Shown here: positions 43,114 through 52,105 of the stretch, one piece after another
How the letters are laid out: the number at the start of each line of letters is the position of its first letter
Numbering within the stretch: the first letter of the stretch is position 1
Origin: Ruegeria meonggei
GTDB lineage: Bacteria; Pseudomonadota; Alphaproteobacteria; Rhodobacterales; Rhodobacteraceae
NCBI RefSeq assembly: GCF_900172215.1
Contig: NZ_FWFP01000003.1
Location: forward strand, 1 to 64,000
Reading direction: 5' to 3'
Length of the DNA: 64,000 bases
Notes under the pieces: model-generated
What the model saw: only the letters and a program-made list of their open reading frames with translations
Database searches by the model: none
What the model was told of the DNA's origin: nothing
Made by a program: the position numbers and the translations under genes

Positions 43114-44328
43114 ATGAGCCACCCAATACACGACAGTCGCTATTCCTGGCTCCGCCTTCTGATCACGCTTGGCATCGCGATGGTGGCGAATGTGGGAATG
43201 TGGGCGGTGATTGTGGTGATGCCTGAGGTCGAGGCGCAATTCGGAGCGAGCCGGGCCGAGGCTTCGTTGCCTTATGTCCTGTCGATGATCGGTTTTGCAC
43301 TGGGGAATATGTGGCTGGGGCAGATGGTGGACCGGCTGGGCGTGACCAAAGCGTTGATCGGGGCCGCCGTGCTGAGCGCGGTCAGTTACCTGCTGGCGAC
43401 CATGGCGCCGAATATAATGCTGCTTTCGGCGGCGCATCTTTTACTGGGGTTGGGCACTTCAATCGGCTTTGGGCCACTGATCGCCGATATCTCGCACTGG
43501 TTTATGCGGCGGCGCGGGATCGCTGTGGCGCTGGTGGCAAGCGGCAATTACCTATCCGGGGCGATCTGGCCCACCCTGCTGTCGGGCATTCTGGCGCGCG
43601 ACGGGTGGCAACAGGTCTACCTGACCCTCGCGGTGATCACGTTGGTCGTAGTGATCCCGATGTCTTTGTTGCTGCGCCGTCAGGTCCCGGTCGAGGCCCA
43701 CAGCACCGCCGCTGCCAATGCGCAGCTTAATGCGCGCAGTGTGAGGATTTCTCCACGGGCTTTGCAATACATTCTGGGTCTGGCCGGGATAGGCTGTTGC
43801 GTGGCGATGTCGATGCCGCAGGTGCATATCGTGTCCTACTGTGTCGGGCTGGGCTACGGCCCCGCCGTTGGGGCCGAGATGCTGTCGCTGATGCTGCTGG
43901 GCGGCGTGGTCAGCCGCGTGATCTCGGGGCTCGTGGCGGACAAGCTGGGTGGGGTCATGACATTGCTGATCGGCTCGGTCCTGCAATGCATCGCGCTGTT
44001 TTTGTTCCTGCCCTATGACGGGATGGCCTCGCTTTACGTCGTCAGCCTGCTGTTCGGTCTGGCGCAGGGTGGCATCGTGCCCAGCTATGCGCTGGTCGTG
44101 CGGGAATACATGCCCCCGCAAGAGGCAGGGGCGCGGGTCGGGTTCGTCATGATGATGACCATAATGGGGATGGCACTGGGCGGTTGGATGTCGGGTTGGA
44201 TCTATGACGTCACCGGAAACTACCAACTGGCCTTTATCAACGGCATCCTGTGGAACGGGCTGAACATCGCCATTCTGCTGGTTTTGCTGCACCGCTCACG
44301 CCCCCGCCGGCAAGAGGTTCTGGCATGA
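43114..44328 (+). CDS. MFS transporter (monocarboxylate-porter-like)
   Basis: A 404-residue protein with 12 TM helices. Motif A-like GQMVDRLGVTKALIGAAVL follows TM2, and the long segment VEAHSTAAANAQLNARSVRIS forms the central cytoplasmic loop. SLLFGLAQGGIVPSYALVVREYMPPQEAG resembles oxalate/formate and monocarboxylate transporters. The ATG at 43114 is chosen because the preceding 23 codons are outside the domain. Its stop overlaps the start of the YceI gene (ATGA). Confidence 0.85.
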   Translation: MSHPIHDSRYSWLRLLITLGIAMVANVGMWAVIVVMPEVEAQFGASRAEASLPYVLSMIGFALGNMWLGQMVDRLGVTKALIGAAVLSAVSYLLATMAPNIMLLSAAHLLLGLGTSIGFGPLIADISHWFMRRRGIAVALVASGNYLSGAIWPTLLSGILARDGWQQVYLTLAVITLVVVIPMSLLLRRQVPVEAHSTAAANAQLNARSVRISPRALQYILGLAGIGCCVAMSMPQVHIVSYCVGLGYGPAVGAEMLSLMLLGGVVSRVISGLVADKLGGVMTLLIGSVLQCIALFLFLPYDGMASLYVVSLLFGLAQGGIVPSYALVVREYMPPQEAGARVGFVMMMTIMGMALGGWMSGWIYDVTGNYQLAFINGILWNGLNIAILLVLLHRSRPRRQEVLA

Positions 44329-44921
44329 CCCAATTGACGCGGCGCACCCTAATGGCCGGGCTGGTGGCTCTGCCCCTGGCCCATCCGGCGCAAGCGGCCC
44401 TGCGGCCCTATGTGCTGGTACCGGAAGGAACATCCGTAGACTTTACTTTCAACCTGTCCGGCATCGCCCAGTCCGGGACCATGCCGATCAAGTCCGCAAA
44501 CATTCAGATCAACCTCGCCGATCTGACCAACAGCCGGGTAGATGTTGTCCTGAACGTGGCCGAAGCCCGCACCAGATTGCCATTTGCCCGCAACCCTATG
44601 CTTAGCAAAGATGTGCTGGATGCCGCGAGTTACCCCACCATCCAGTTTGTCTCGACCCGAGTACAGCTGGGCGATGGTGGGCGGATATCACGTGGGGCCA
44701 AGATCATCGGTGATTTGACCCTGCGGGACGTGACCCGTCCGATTACATTGCAAGCCGACCTGTTTCGCCCGCCAGGCAGTGACACCAACAATCTGGACGA
44801 ATTGTCCATTCGCCTGACCGGCGCGTTGAACCGCCATGACTTTGGCGCCTCAGGTTATGCTGATCTGGTGCAGGATACGGTTGGGTTGGATATACAGGCA
44901 GAAATCAAACGGGCCGAATAG
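44325..44921 (+). CDS. YceI-family periplasmic protein, probably Tat-exported
   Basis: A 198-residue protein with a twin-arginine-like start LTRRTLMAGLVALPLAHPAQA, so export in the folded state is possible. The YceI beta-barrel (about 28-196) shows PEGTSVDFTFNLSG, LDAASYPTIQFVSTRV, GDLTLRDVTRPITL and LNRHDFGASG. YceI proteins bind long isoprenoid or lipid ligands in the barrel. It is translationally coupled to the upstream MFS gene through ATGA, which suggests but does not prove a shared substrate. Confidence 0.88.
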   Translation: MTQLTRRTLMAGLVALPLAHPAQAALRPYVLVPEGTSVDFTFNLSGIAQSGTMPIKSANIQINLADLTNSRVDVVLNVAEARTRLPFARNPMLSKDVLDAASYPTIQFVSTRVQLGDGGRISRGAKIIGDLTLRDVTRPITLQADLFRPPGSDTNNLDELSIRLTGALNRHDFGASGYADLVQDTVGLDIQAEIKRAE

Positions 44922-44991
44922 ACAAAAAACGACGTGACAGAGTCGAATAGTCGCGCGCATCGTACATCAGGTCAGTCAAGTTCAGAGCATC

Positions 44992-46212
44992 ATGCGCACG
45001 ATCATTTCATTTGCCGCCCTTTTTCTTTCGGTCATTCTGCTGCAGCTCTCGACGGGCGGTGTCGGCCCATTGGATGCCATCTCGGGCCTGACGCTGGATT
45101 TCACAACCGAACAAATCGGTCTGCTGGGTTCGGCCCACTTCGTCGGGTTCTTTATCGGCTGCTGGTGGGCTCCGCGCCTGATGGGCAGTGTTGGTCACTC
45201 TCGTGCATTTGCAGTTTGCACAGCTTTGGGTGCGATGGGATTGATCGGGCATACGTTGACAGACAATCCCTATGCTTGGGCGGGGTTGCGGATTGCTTCG
45301 GGCACCTGTGTTGCCGGAGCCTATACGGTGATTGAAGCCTGGTTGAACGCCAAGGTCACCAACGAATCCCGAGGACGCGCCATGGGCACCTATCGCATCG
45401 TCGATATGGGCGGGTCCCTCTGCGCGCAGCTGATCATCGCGGTTCTGCCGCCGGCCTCATACGTTTCGTACAACCTTTTGGCCATCCTGTGCTGCGCCGC
45501 GTTGCTACCTTTGACACTGACCAGGGCCAGCCAGCCCGAAACGCCCGACGCACCCCGCCTGAAGCCAAAACTGGCATGGAGCAGCTCACCGCTTGCCGTT
45601 GCAGGGGTGATCGTGGCGGCCCTCAGCTCGGCCTCATTCCGGATGGTCGGACCGGTCTATGGGCAAGAGGTCGGACTGGGCGTGGACCAGATCGCGTTCT
45701 TTCTAGCCGCGTTCGTGCTGGGTGGCGCGATGGCGCAGTACCCGATGGGTTGGCTTGCAGATAAATATGACCGGCGCTGGGTCCTGATTTGGCTGTCGGC
45801 AGCGGCAGTACTCAGTTGTGGGATAACCATGGTCGCCAGTGGAACAGGAACCGTCGGCGTCATGCTGGCCGCATGGGTGTTCGGGTTCACCACTTTTCCG
45901 ATCTTTTCTGTCTCATCAGCGCACGCAAATGATTTCGCCACAACCGAGCAACGGGTCGAGCTGTCAGCGGCATTGATGTTCTGGTACGCCTTGGGGGCGA
46001 TCGCCTCGCCCTACATTTCGTCGACATTGATCCAGCAGTTCGGACCCGGAGCTTTGTTTGCCTTTGTGGCCCTTGGTCATCTGGGCCTGATCGTATTTGG
46101 GCTGGCGCGGATGCGGTCGCGCCCGACACCCGAAGAACGCACGAACTATGTCTACGCACCGCGGACATCGTTTACCATCGGGCGGCTGCTGAAACGATCG
46201 CGCGAAGATTAA
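44992..46212 (+). CDS. MFS transporter (YcaD/YfkF-like)
   Basis: A 406-residue transporter of 12 TM helices. Features include the N-terminal LLGSAHFVGFFIGCWWAPRLMGSVGHSRAF region, the TM4-5 segment GAYTVIEAWLNAKVTNESRGRAMGTYR and motif-A repeat AQYPMGWLADKYDRRW in the second half. The VIEAWLN stretch is typical of the YcaD-like group of MFS proteins of unknown substrate. It is closed by a hairpin that also terminates the convergent flotillin gene. Confidence 0.88.
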   Translation: MRTIISFAALFLSVILLQLSTGGVGPLDAISGLTLDFTTEQIGLLGSAHFVGFFIGCWWAPRLMGSVGHSRAFAVCTALGAMGLIGHTLTDNPYAWAGLRIASGTCVAGAYTVIEAWLNAKVTNESRGRAMGTYRIVDMGGSLCAQLIIAVLPPASYVSYNLLAILCCAALLPLTLTRASQPETPDAPRLKPKLAWSSSPLAVAGVIVAALSSASFRMVGPVYGQEVGLGVDQIAFFLAAFVLGGAMAQYPMGWLADKYDRRWVLIWLSAAAVLSCGITMVASGTGTVGVMLAAWVFGFTTFPIFSVSSAHANDFATTEQRVELSAALMFWYALGAIASPYISSTLIQQFGPGALFAFVALGHLGLIVFGLARMRSRPTPEERTNYVYAPRTSFTIGRLLKRSRED

Positions 46213-46215
46213 AGA

Positions 46216-46248
46216 AAAAAGGGCCGGTAAATCCCGGCCCTGTCTTTT
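46216..46248. terminator. Bidirectional terminator between MFS and flotillin genes
   Basis: The stem AGGGCCGG (46220-46227) with CCGGCCCT (46234-46241) and loop TAAATC is flanked by six A on the left (T run for the minus strand) and GTCTTTT on the right. It therefore serves both convergent genes. Confidence 0.9.
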
Positions 46249-47911
46249 ATTGCTGTGTCGGAGGCGTTTCTTCCTCGACGATCTGAGGGGATTCGAAAGT
46301 CGATTCCAACGCGCCGTTGACGACACCACCGACCCCATTTTCCATCGACAAGCCCAGCTCTTCGCCCAGCTTCTTGAGCGCCGGCATCTGAACGGCCATA
46401 CCCATGATGGAATCCAGCGCCTGATTGACCACCGGCTTGTCGCCGTTTGACGCGGTGCCACCTGCACCACCCCCGATGCCACCCACCTGATGGATCTTGA
46501 TCGATTCGATCTTTTCGGCCGGCTTGACCATTTCCGAAATGATCGACGGCATGGTCTCAATCCGCGCCATATCGACCTTCATGCGGATTTGCGCCGCGGA
46601 CAGAGCGTTGTCGGCCTCGACAATCGCGCGCTTACCTTCGGCTTCGGCCAGCATGTCGTTCTTCTTGGCCTCTGCGCGGATGTTCAGCGCGTCTGCCTCG
46701 GCCTGCGCCTCTTCTCGGCGGGCTTCGGCACGGTCAGCGGCGGCCTCCTTCTCGGCCTGCGCAGACAGCCGGATCGCGGTTGCCTGACGCTCGGCCTCAC
46801 GGGTGGCTTCGATCAGAACGATCTGCTTCTGACGCTCAGCCTCGGACACTTCACGCGCAGTTACGACGGCCTCGGTGGCTTTGGTCGCCTCGGCCCGGGC
46901 CAGGTCGGCTGATGCACGCGCACGGCTTTCCTCCTCGGATTTCTGCGCGATGATGATCTGGCGCTCTTGTTCCGCCACTTCTAGCTCACGCTCTTTCGAA
47001 ATCTCCGCGTCGCGGATCTTGCGCTCGCGCTCAATTTCGGCGGCGCGGATGGCTTCTTCACGCGCTATACGTGCACGCTCGGTTTCACGCACTGAGTCCT
47101 CGGTCCGCGCAGCGATCTCGGCCTCTTGCGCCACACGCAAGGTTTCCACTTTTTGCGTCTGTTCAATGCGTGCCTGAGCCTCGTCCTGCTCGATCAGCAG
47201 TTTCTGAAGTTGGGCCTCCATTGCAGCCCGACGCACTTCAACTTCTGCCTCGGCATCTATCTGCGCGCGTTCTTTTTTGGACACCGCGATCACTTCGGCC
47301 AGCTTGCGCATACCCACGGCGTTAAACGCATTGTTTTCGTCCAGAGCCTCAAACGGTGTCTGGTCCAGCGCGGTCAGCGACACCGATTCCAGCGACAGGC
47401 CGTTTTTCAGCAGGTCCTCGGACACGGCATTCTGCACCTCTTGCACAAAATCGGCGCGGTTTTCATGCAGACCATCCATGGTCATCTGGGCGGCCACGGC
47501 GCGCAGACCGTCGATCAGCTTGCCTTCGATCATTTCACGCAGTTGCTCGACATCAAAGGTGCGATCACCCAGCGTTTGCGCCGCACGTGCGATGCCCTCG
47601 TCCGTGGCCATGACCGAGACGTAGAATTCCACGCCAACGTCCACACGCATCCGGTCTTTGGTGATCAGGGCAGCCTCGTCACTGCGCTGCACTTCAAGGC
47701 GCAGGGTCTTCATGTTGACAGGGCTTACCTCGTGCAACAGGGGCACAATGATGACACCACCATCCATGATGATTTTCTTGCCGCCTGCGCCGGTCTTCAC
47801 CAGGCTGACCTCTCGGGTCGCGCGGCGGTATAGACGGCCAAGCACAAGGCCGATGAACACAATTACCGCTAAAATGGTCACAACTGCAGTGATCAGGAAT
47901 GTAAGTTCCAT
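46247..47911 (-). CDS. Flotillin-family membrane scaffold protein (YqiK-like)
   Basis: A 554-residue SPFH-domain protein. One N-terminal TM (about 4-26) anchors it, and the SPFH/band-7 domain spans about 30-210, with MRVDVGVEFYVSV. A very long Glu/Ala/Arg-rich coiled coil (about 215-450, with repeated RAEARREEAQAEAD-like heptads) mediates oligomerisation into cages at membrane microdomains. The C-terminal tail is Gly/Pro-rich. SD CGGAGGA is seven bases before the ATG. It is downstream of the yqiJ-type gene by 31 bases, the standard pair in which the OB-fold protein partners the flotillin. Confidence 0.93.
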   Translation of the reverse strand: MELTFLITAVVTILAVIVFIGLVLGRLYRRATREVSLVKTGAGGKKIIMDGGVIIVPLLHEVSPVNMKTLRLEVQRSDEAALITKDRMRVDVGVEFYVSVMATDEGIARAAQTLGDRTFDVEQLREMIEGKLIDGLRAVAAQMTMDGLHENRADFVQEVQNAVSEDLLKNGLSLESVSLTALDQTPFEALDENNAFNAVGMRKLAEVIAVSKKERAQIDAEAEVEVRRAAMEAQLQKLLIEQDEAQARIEQTQKVETLRVAQEAEIAARTEDSVRETERARIAREEAIRAAEIERERKIRDAEISKERELEVAEQERQIIIAQKSEEESRARASADLARAEATKATEAVVTAREVSEAERQKQIVLIEATREAERQATAIRLSAQAEKEAAADRAEARREEAQAEADALNIRAEAKKNDMLAEAEGKRAIVEADNALSAAQIRMKVDMARIETMPSIISEMVKPAEKIESIKIHQVGGIGGGAGGTASNGDKPVVNQALDSIMGMAVQMPALKKLGEELGLSMENGVGGVVNGALESTFESPQIVEEETPPTQQ

Positions 47912-47942
47912 GCAAATTCCTCCGAATTGGGGTTAGTTTTGG

Positions 47943-48659
47943 TTAGTTTGACAGGCCGACCAGAACGAACCGGTCGCGTCGTCGGTCGCGCAGAACCAGC
48001 ACATCTGTGCCCTGATTCAGCGCATCCTTGTCCTGCAGCGGTTCCGCGCGCAGGTAATGGGTATTGCCAAAGCGATCCATGACCCGAACCTCGGCCGGGC
48101 GACCGCGTGAGGCAGTGCCTTGGGTGATTACACCCCGGCGGCGGGCCAGCATCCGTTCGGAAATCGCCTCGGTTTCGGTCTTGGGCAACAGGCGGGTAAA
48201 GACACTGCCAAAGCCACGGGCAAACCACAGGCCAAAGGCACCGGCGGGGATTGCAGCCATCCAGGGCGTCAGGTCAAAGCCCAGCAAATCGCGCAGCGCC
48301 ATTTGCAAGCCCATACCCGACAGGCCGAACCCCGCAAGCAGCACCACCAGCCAGATCATGAAAGGGATTTTGCCAATCCCCAGCCACGCCAATGGTCCCG
48401 CCGCTGCCGCGTCAGGCACGTCGCTTTCAACTTCGGCCAGCTCAAAATCGCCCAGATCGACATCTGCGTCTATGTCCAGACCCAAATCACCAATGTCCAG
48501 ATCGGGGGCATCCATCACATCCAGATCAACCTCTCCCTCGCCAGCCAAAAGGCTGCCTCCCAGGACCAAAGCGATCAGTTCCAGCGCCAAGAGGCCGAAC
48601 AGAAGCGCAAGCGCCAGGGTAAAAGGCGCAAATGCACCCTCGAGTAAGAAGTTGAACAT
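47943..48659 (-). CDS. YqiJ-like membrane protein with OB-fold (flotillin partner)
   Basis: A 238-residue protein: TM1 (about 12-37), an acidic segment (GEVDLDVMDAPDLDIGDLGLD onward, about 40-80), two more TM segments (about 95-120 and 130-150), and a C-terminal NfeD/YuaF-like beta-barrel domain (about 170-236) with GRPAEVRVMDRFGNTHYL. Order and location ahead of a flotillin match E. coli YqiJ-YqiK and B. subtilis YuaF-YuaG. The ATG at 48659 is preferred over a TTG one codon earlier; GAGGG is ten bases upstream. Tandem GTATAC elements lie just ahead. Confidence 0.88.
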   Translation of the reverse strand: MFNFLLEGAFAPFTLALALLFGLLALELIALVLGGSLLAGEGEVDLDVMDAPDLDIGDLGLDIDADVDLGDFELAEVESDVPDAAAAGPLAWLGIGKIPFMIWLVVLLAGFGLSGMGLQMALRDLLGFDLTPWMAAIPAGAFGLWFARGFGSVFTRLLPKTETEAISERMLARRRGVITQGTASRGRPAEVRVMDRFGNTHYLRAEPLQDKDALNQGTDVLVLRDRRRDRFVLVGLSN

Positions 48660-48680
48660 CAAATAGCGGCCCTCATTTTA

Positions 48681-48699
48681 GTATACATTGGTATACATT
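48681..48699. repeat. Tandem GTATACATT repeat / GTATAC-N4-GTATAC operator candidate
   Basis: GTATACATTG is followed directly by GTATACATTC. Because GTATAC is its own complement, this is both a direct repeat and an inverted repeat with a ten-base period. It lies 22-40 bases before the yqiJ start, where a repressor would cover the promoter. The form recalls GntR-family sites. Confidence 0.55.
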
Positions 48700-48915
48700 C
48701 AATATGGGAAGTCGTCCCAAATATTCAAGTGGTTGTGATCCCAAAATACAACCCAAGGGTATTGCAGCGCAGAAGACGCCTGCAATCCACGACCCTGCGT
48801 CGCGACGCGTTTTGGGTCTTTGCGTGTCTAAAATGACATCCCGATAAAAGCCGGGCTTTTGCTGGCCCGTGACATAAGGTAGATGGGCGCGCAGACAGAT
48901 ACGTGGAAACGCAAA

Positions 48916-50634
48916 ATGGCTCGGATTCTCATCACCTCGGCGATCCCCTATATCAATGGGATCAAGCACCTCGGCAATCTGATCGGCTCGCAATTGCCTG
49001 CTGATTTGTACGCACGTTATCAGCGTGGCCGGGGGAATGAGGTCATGTTCCTGTGTGCCACTGACGAACACGGCACCCCGGCCGAGCTTGCGGCGGCCAA
49101 GGCGGGCAAACCCGTCGCTGAATATTGCACCGAAATGCACGGCGTGCAGGCGGATATCGCAAAACGCTTTGGCCTGAGCTTTGATCATTTTGGCCGCTCG
49201 TCCAGCGACCAGAACAAAGCCTTGACGCAGCACTTTGCTGGCAGGCTGGACGAGGCGGACCTGATCCGAGAAGTCAGCGAGAAGCAGGTCTATTCCCACG
49301 CCGATGGCCGCTTTCTGCCGGACCGCTATATCGAAGGGACTTGCCCCAATTGCGGATATGACCGCGCTCGTGGCGATCAATGCGAAAACTGTACCAAACA
49401 GCTGGACCCAACCGACCTGATTGAGCCGCGCTCGGCTATTTCGGGCTCAACAGATTTGGAAGTACGCGAGACCAAGCACCTGTATCTGCGCCAGTCTTCG
49501 ATGAAGGATCAGCTGGATGCCTGGATCGACAGCAAAACCGATTGGCCGATCCTAACCACATCAATTGCCAAGAAGTGGCTGCATGACGGTGACGGGCTGC
49601 AGGATCGCGGCATCACCCGTGATCTGGATTGGGGTGTGCCAGTCAAGAAAGGCGATCAGGACTGGCCGGGCATGGAGGGCAAGGTCTTTTACGTCTGGTT
49701 CGACGCTCCGATTGAATACATCGCCTGCGCCAAGGAATGGGCCGACGCCTCCGGCAAGCCCGATACCGAGTGGGAACGCTGGTGGCGCACCGACAAGGGT
49801 GCCGAAGACGTGCGCTATGTGCAGTTCATGGGCAAGGACAACGTGCCGTTCCATACACTCAGCTTCCCAGCGACCATTCTGGGCTCGGGCGAGCCGTGGA
49901 AGATGGTCGACCACCTGAAATCGTTTAACTACCTGAACTATGATGGCGGCCAGTTCTCGACCTCTCAGGGGCGCGGCGTGTTCATGGATCAGGCGCTGGA
50001 CATCCTGCCCGCTGACTACTGGCGGTGGTGGCTTCTGAGCCACGCGCCCGAAAGCAGTGACAGCGAATTCACGTGGGAGAACTTCCAGCAATCGGTGAAC
50101 AAGGACCTGGCTGATGTTCTGGGCAACTTTGTCAGCCGGATCACCAAGTTCTGTCGTTCGAAATTCTCTGAGGCCGTACCTCAAGGCGGCACCTATGGCG
50201 AACGCGAACAGGCACTGATCGACGAGTTGACCAAACGCGTCCGCGCCTATGAAGGCCACATGGAGGCGATGGAAGTCCGCAAATCCGCTCAGGAACTGCG
50301 GGCGATCTGGGTTGCGGGCAACGAATACCTGCAAGCCGCAGCACCGTGGTCGGTATTCAAGGAAGACCCCGAACAGGCAGCGGCTCAGGTACGTCTGGGC
50401 CTGAACCTGATCCGGCTTTATGCAGTGCTCAGTGCGCCGTTCATCCCGGAAACCTCGGCCCGGATGCTGAGCGCAATGAACACGCTGGACACCAGCTGGC
50501 CCGAGGACGTCGCCGCTGCGCTGGACGCCCTGCCCTCTGGTCATGAATTTTCAGTGCCAGAGGTTCTGTTCGCCAAGATCACCGATGACCAGCGTGAGGA
50601 TTGGCAGACGCGGTTCGCAGGCACACGCGACTGA
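48916..50634 (+). CDS. metG: Methionyl-tRNA synthetase
   Basis: A 572-residue class I synthetase charging initiator and elongator tRNA-Met. HIGH is present as KHLGN (H18), the zinc knuckle as CPNC and CENC (about residues 142-160), and the KMSKS position reads FSTSQGRG, a known variant in this MetRS subgroup. WFDAPIEYI and [11 protein letters not shown] are also conserved. There is no C-terminal EMAP/dimerisation domain. The ATG at 48916 ([15 protein letters not shown]) is the expected N-terminus; an in-frame ATG 11 codons earlier is less likely. It is monocistronic with a strong terminator. Confidence 0.96.
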   Translation: MARILITSAIPYINGIKHLGNLIGSQLPADLYARYQRGRGNEVMFLCATDEHGTPAELAAAKAGKPVAEYCTEMHGVQADIAKRFGLSFDHFGRSSSDQNKALTQHFAGRLDEADLIREVSEKQVYSHADGRFLPDRYIEGTCPNCGYDRARGDQCENCTKQLDPTDLIEPRSAISGSTDLEVRETKHLYLRQSSMKDQLDAWIDSKTDWPILTTSIAKKWLHDGDGLQDRGITRDLDWGVPVKKGDQDWPGMEGKVFYVWFDAPIEYIACAKEWADASGKPDTEWERWWRTDKGAEDVRYVQFMGKDNVPFHTLSFPATILGSGEPWKMVDHLKSFNYLNYDGGQFSTSQGRGVFMDQALDILPADYWRWWLLSHAPESSDSEFTWENFQQSVNKDLADVLGNFVSRITKFCRSKFSEAVPQGGTYGEREQALIDELTKRVRAYEGHMEAMEVRKSAQELRAIWVAGNEYLQAAAPWSVFKEDPEQAAAQVRLGLNLIRLYAVLSAPFIPETSARMLSAMNTLDTSWPEDVAAALDALPSGHEFSVPEVLFAKITDDQREDWQTRFAGTRD

Positions 50635-50658
50635 CACACCGCTTTACAGTCGAAATTC

Positions 50659-50683
50659 GGGGGGCAGTTTGCCCCCCTTTTTT
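50659..50683 (+). terminator. Rho-independent terminator of metG
   Basis: The stem GGGGGGCA (50659-50666) with TGCCCCCC (50670-50677), loop GTT, then six T (50678-50683), beginning 24 bases after the stop. Confidence 0.93.
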
Positions 50684-50923
50684 GTAGCACCATCCGGTTG
50701 AATCTCAATCGCCGTCTGGTTCCAATTCGCACACTCATCTTGCGCGGATACGTGGATAAACCTGCGCGATGTCAGAATAATTTCAGCCTTCGTATTCAGG
50801 CCTACAGTGTAAACAAGGTTGAGAAACACGTCTAAACCCGCCATCCTGATCCAAAGTTCCGGCGACTCGGGTCTCGATCGGTGGTCTGGGCCGGGTAAAA
50901 TTTACTTCAACGAGGCAATTTCT

Positions 50924-52102
50924 ATGTCCCTTGCATCGACGTTTTCCTGCTTCCGTCACAGCCCCTCGGTCACCCGGTTTCTTTGGCCTGCTGCCGCAGT
51001 ATTCTGCATGGGACTGACACAAACCGCCTCAGCCCAGGACCAAAGCGACGCGCCGCCGCCAAAAGTTTCCATCGCAGCCGCCTATTCGCAGGAAATCACC
51101 GAAGAGGCCGTGTTCATCGGACGGGCCGAAGCGCTGGACAAGGTCGATATCGTGGCCCGCGTTAGCGGTTTCCTGGAAACCCAGAACGTTGAAGACGGTG
51201 CGTTGGTAAAAGAAGGCGACGTGCTGTTCACCATCGAACCTGACCTATATCAGGCGACGCTAGAGGCGAGAAACGCCGATTTGGATCGGGCCGAAGCCAA
51301 TTTGGAACTGGCCAAGGTTGATCTGGCCCGAAAGGAAGAGCTCTATAAACGCGACGCCACGCCAGAATCTGAGCGTGATATCGCGCGCGCCAACGAACTG
51401 GTGGCTGAAGCTGAGGTCAAGGCCGCCAAAGCAGCGATCCAGCAGGCCGAATTGGACCTTAGCTATACTGAAATCCACGCCCCTTTCACGGGTCGTATCG
51501 GGCGGGTCGCAATTAGTGTCGGGGATATTGTCGGTCCAACCAACCCTCCGCTGGTCAATATCGTCAGCGAGGCACCGATCTACGTCAATTTTTCCCTGAA
51601 CGAGAAACAGTTTACGACCGTTCTTGAAACCATTGGCGAAAGTGCTTCGTCGCTGTCCGAAAGCGACAAGAGCCCGGTTGTTCGCGTGACATTGCCCAAC
51701 GGAACAGAACTGGACGAGTCCGGGACCATCGTCTTTGTCGACAACCGGATTGATCCCCTGACTGGTACCATCACAATGCGCGCCGAGTTCGATAACACAG
51801 ACCGACTGATCATCGACGGGGCGTTTCTGAACGTGCGCATCGAAGCGCTGGAGCCGACGCTAGAGGTGCTTATCCCTCAAGCCGCGCTTCAGCGGGATCA
51901 GCGGGGCGAGTTCGTCTTAGTGGTTAACGACCAGCAAATGGTCGAACAGCGCTATATCACCACCGGAGATACCGTAGATACTGCCATCATCGTCAAAGAT
52001 GGCCTGCGCGAAGGCGAAAGTGTCATCGTCGAGGGTCTGCAACGCGTGCGTCCGGGTGTTGCCGTAGATGCGGTCGTCGCATCTGAACAGCCGGGAGAAT
52101 AA
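50924..52102 (+). CDS. RND efflux periplasmic adaptor (MFP, AcrA type)
   Basis: A 392-residue membrane-fusion protein. The signal peptide ends around TASAQDQ (residue 38). A lipoyl-like half (DKVDIVARVSGFLETQNVEDGALVKEGDVLF), an alpha-helical hairpin with AERDIAR-type heptads (about 105-170), the second lipoyl half (LDLSYTEIHAPFTGRIGRV), beta-barrel and membrane-proximal domains follow in standard order. It bridges the RND pump to an outer-membrane channel. The pump gene starts four bases after the stop. An open frame extends upstream to 50819 but has a poor start context. Confidence 0.93.
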   Translation: MSLASTFSCFRHSPSVTRFLWPAAAVFCMGLTQTASAQDQSDAPPPKVSIAAAYSQEITEEAVFIGRAEALDKVDIVARVSGFLETQNVEDGALVKEGDVLFTIEPDLYQATLEARNADLDRAEANLELAKVDLARKEELYKRDATPESERDIARANELVAEAEVKAAKAAIQQAELDLSYTEIHAPFTGRIGRVAISVGDIVGPTNPPLVNIVSEAPIYVNFSLNEKQFTTVLETIGESASSLSESDKSPVVRVTLPNGTELDESGTIVFVDNRIDPLTGTITMRAEFDNTDRLIIDGAFLNVRIEALEPTLEVLIPQAALQRDQRGEFVLVVNDQQMVEQRYITTGDTVDTAIIVKDGLREGESVIVEGLQRVRPGVAVDAVVASEQPGE

Positions 52103-52105
52103 CTG

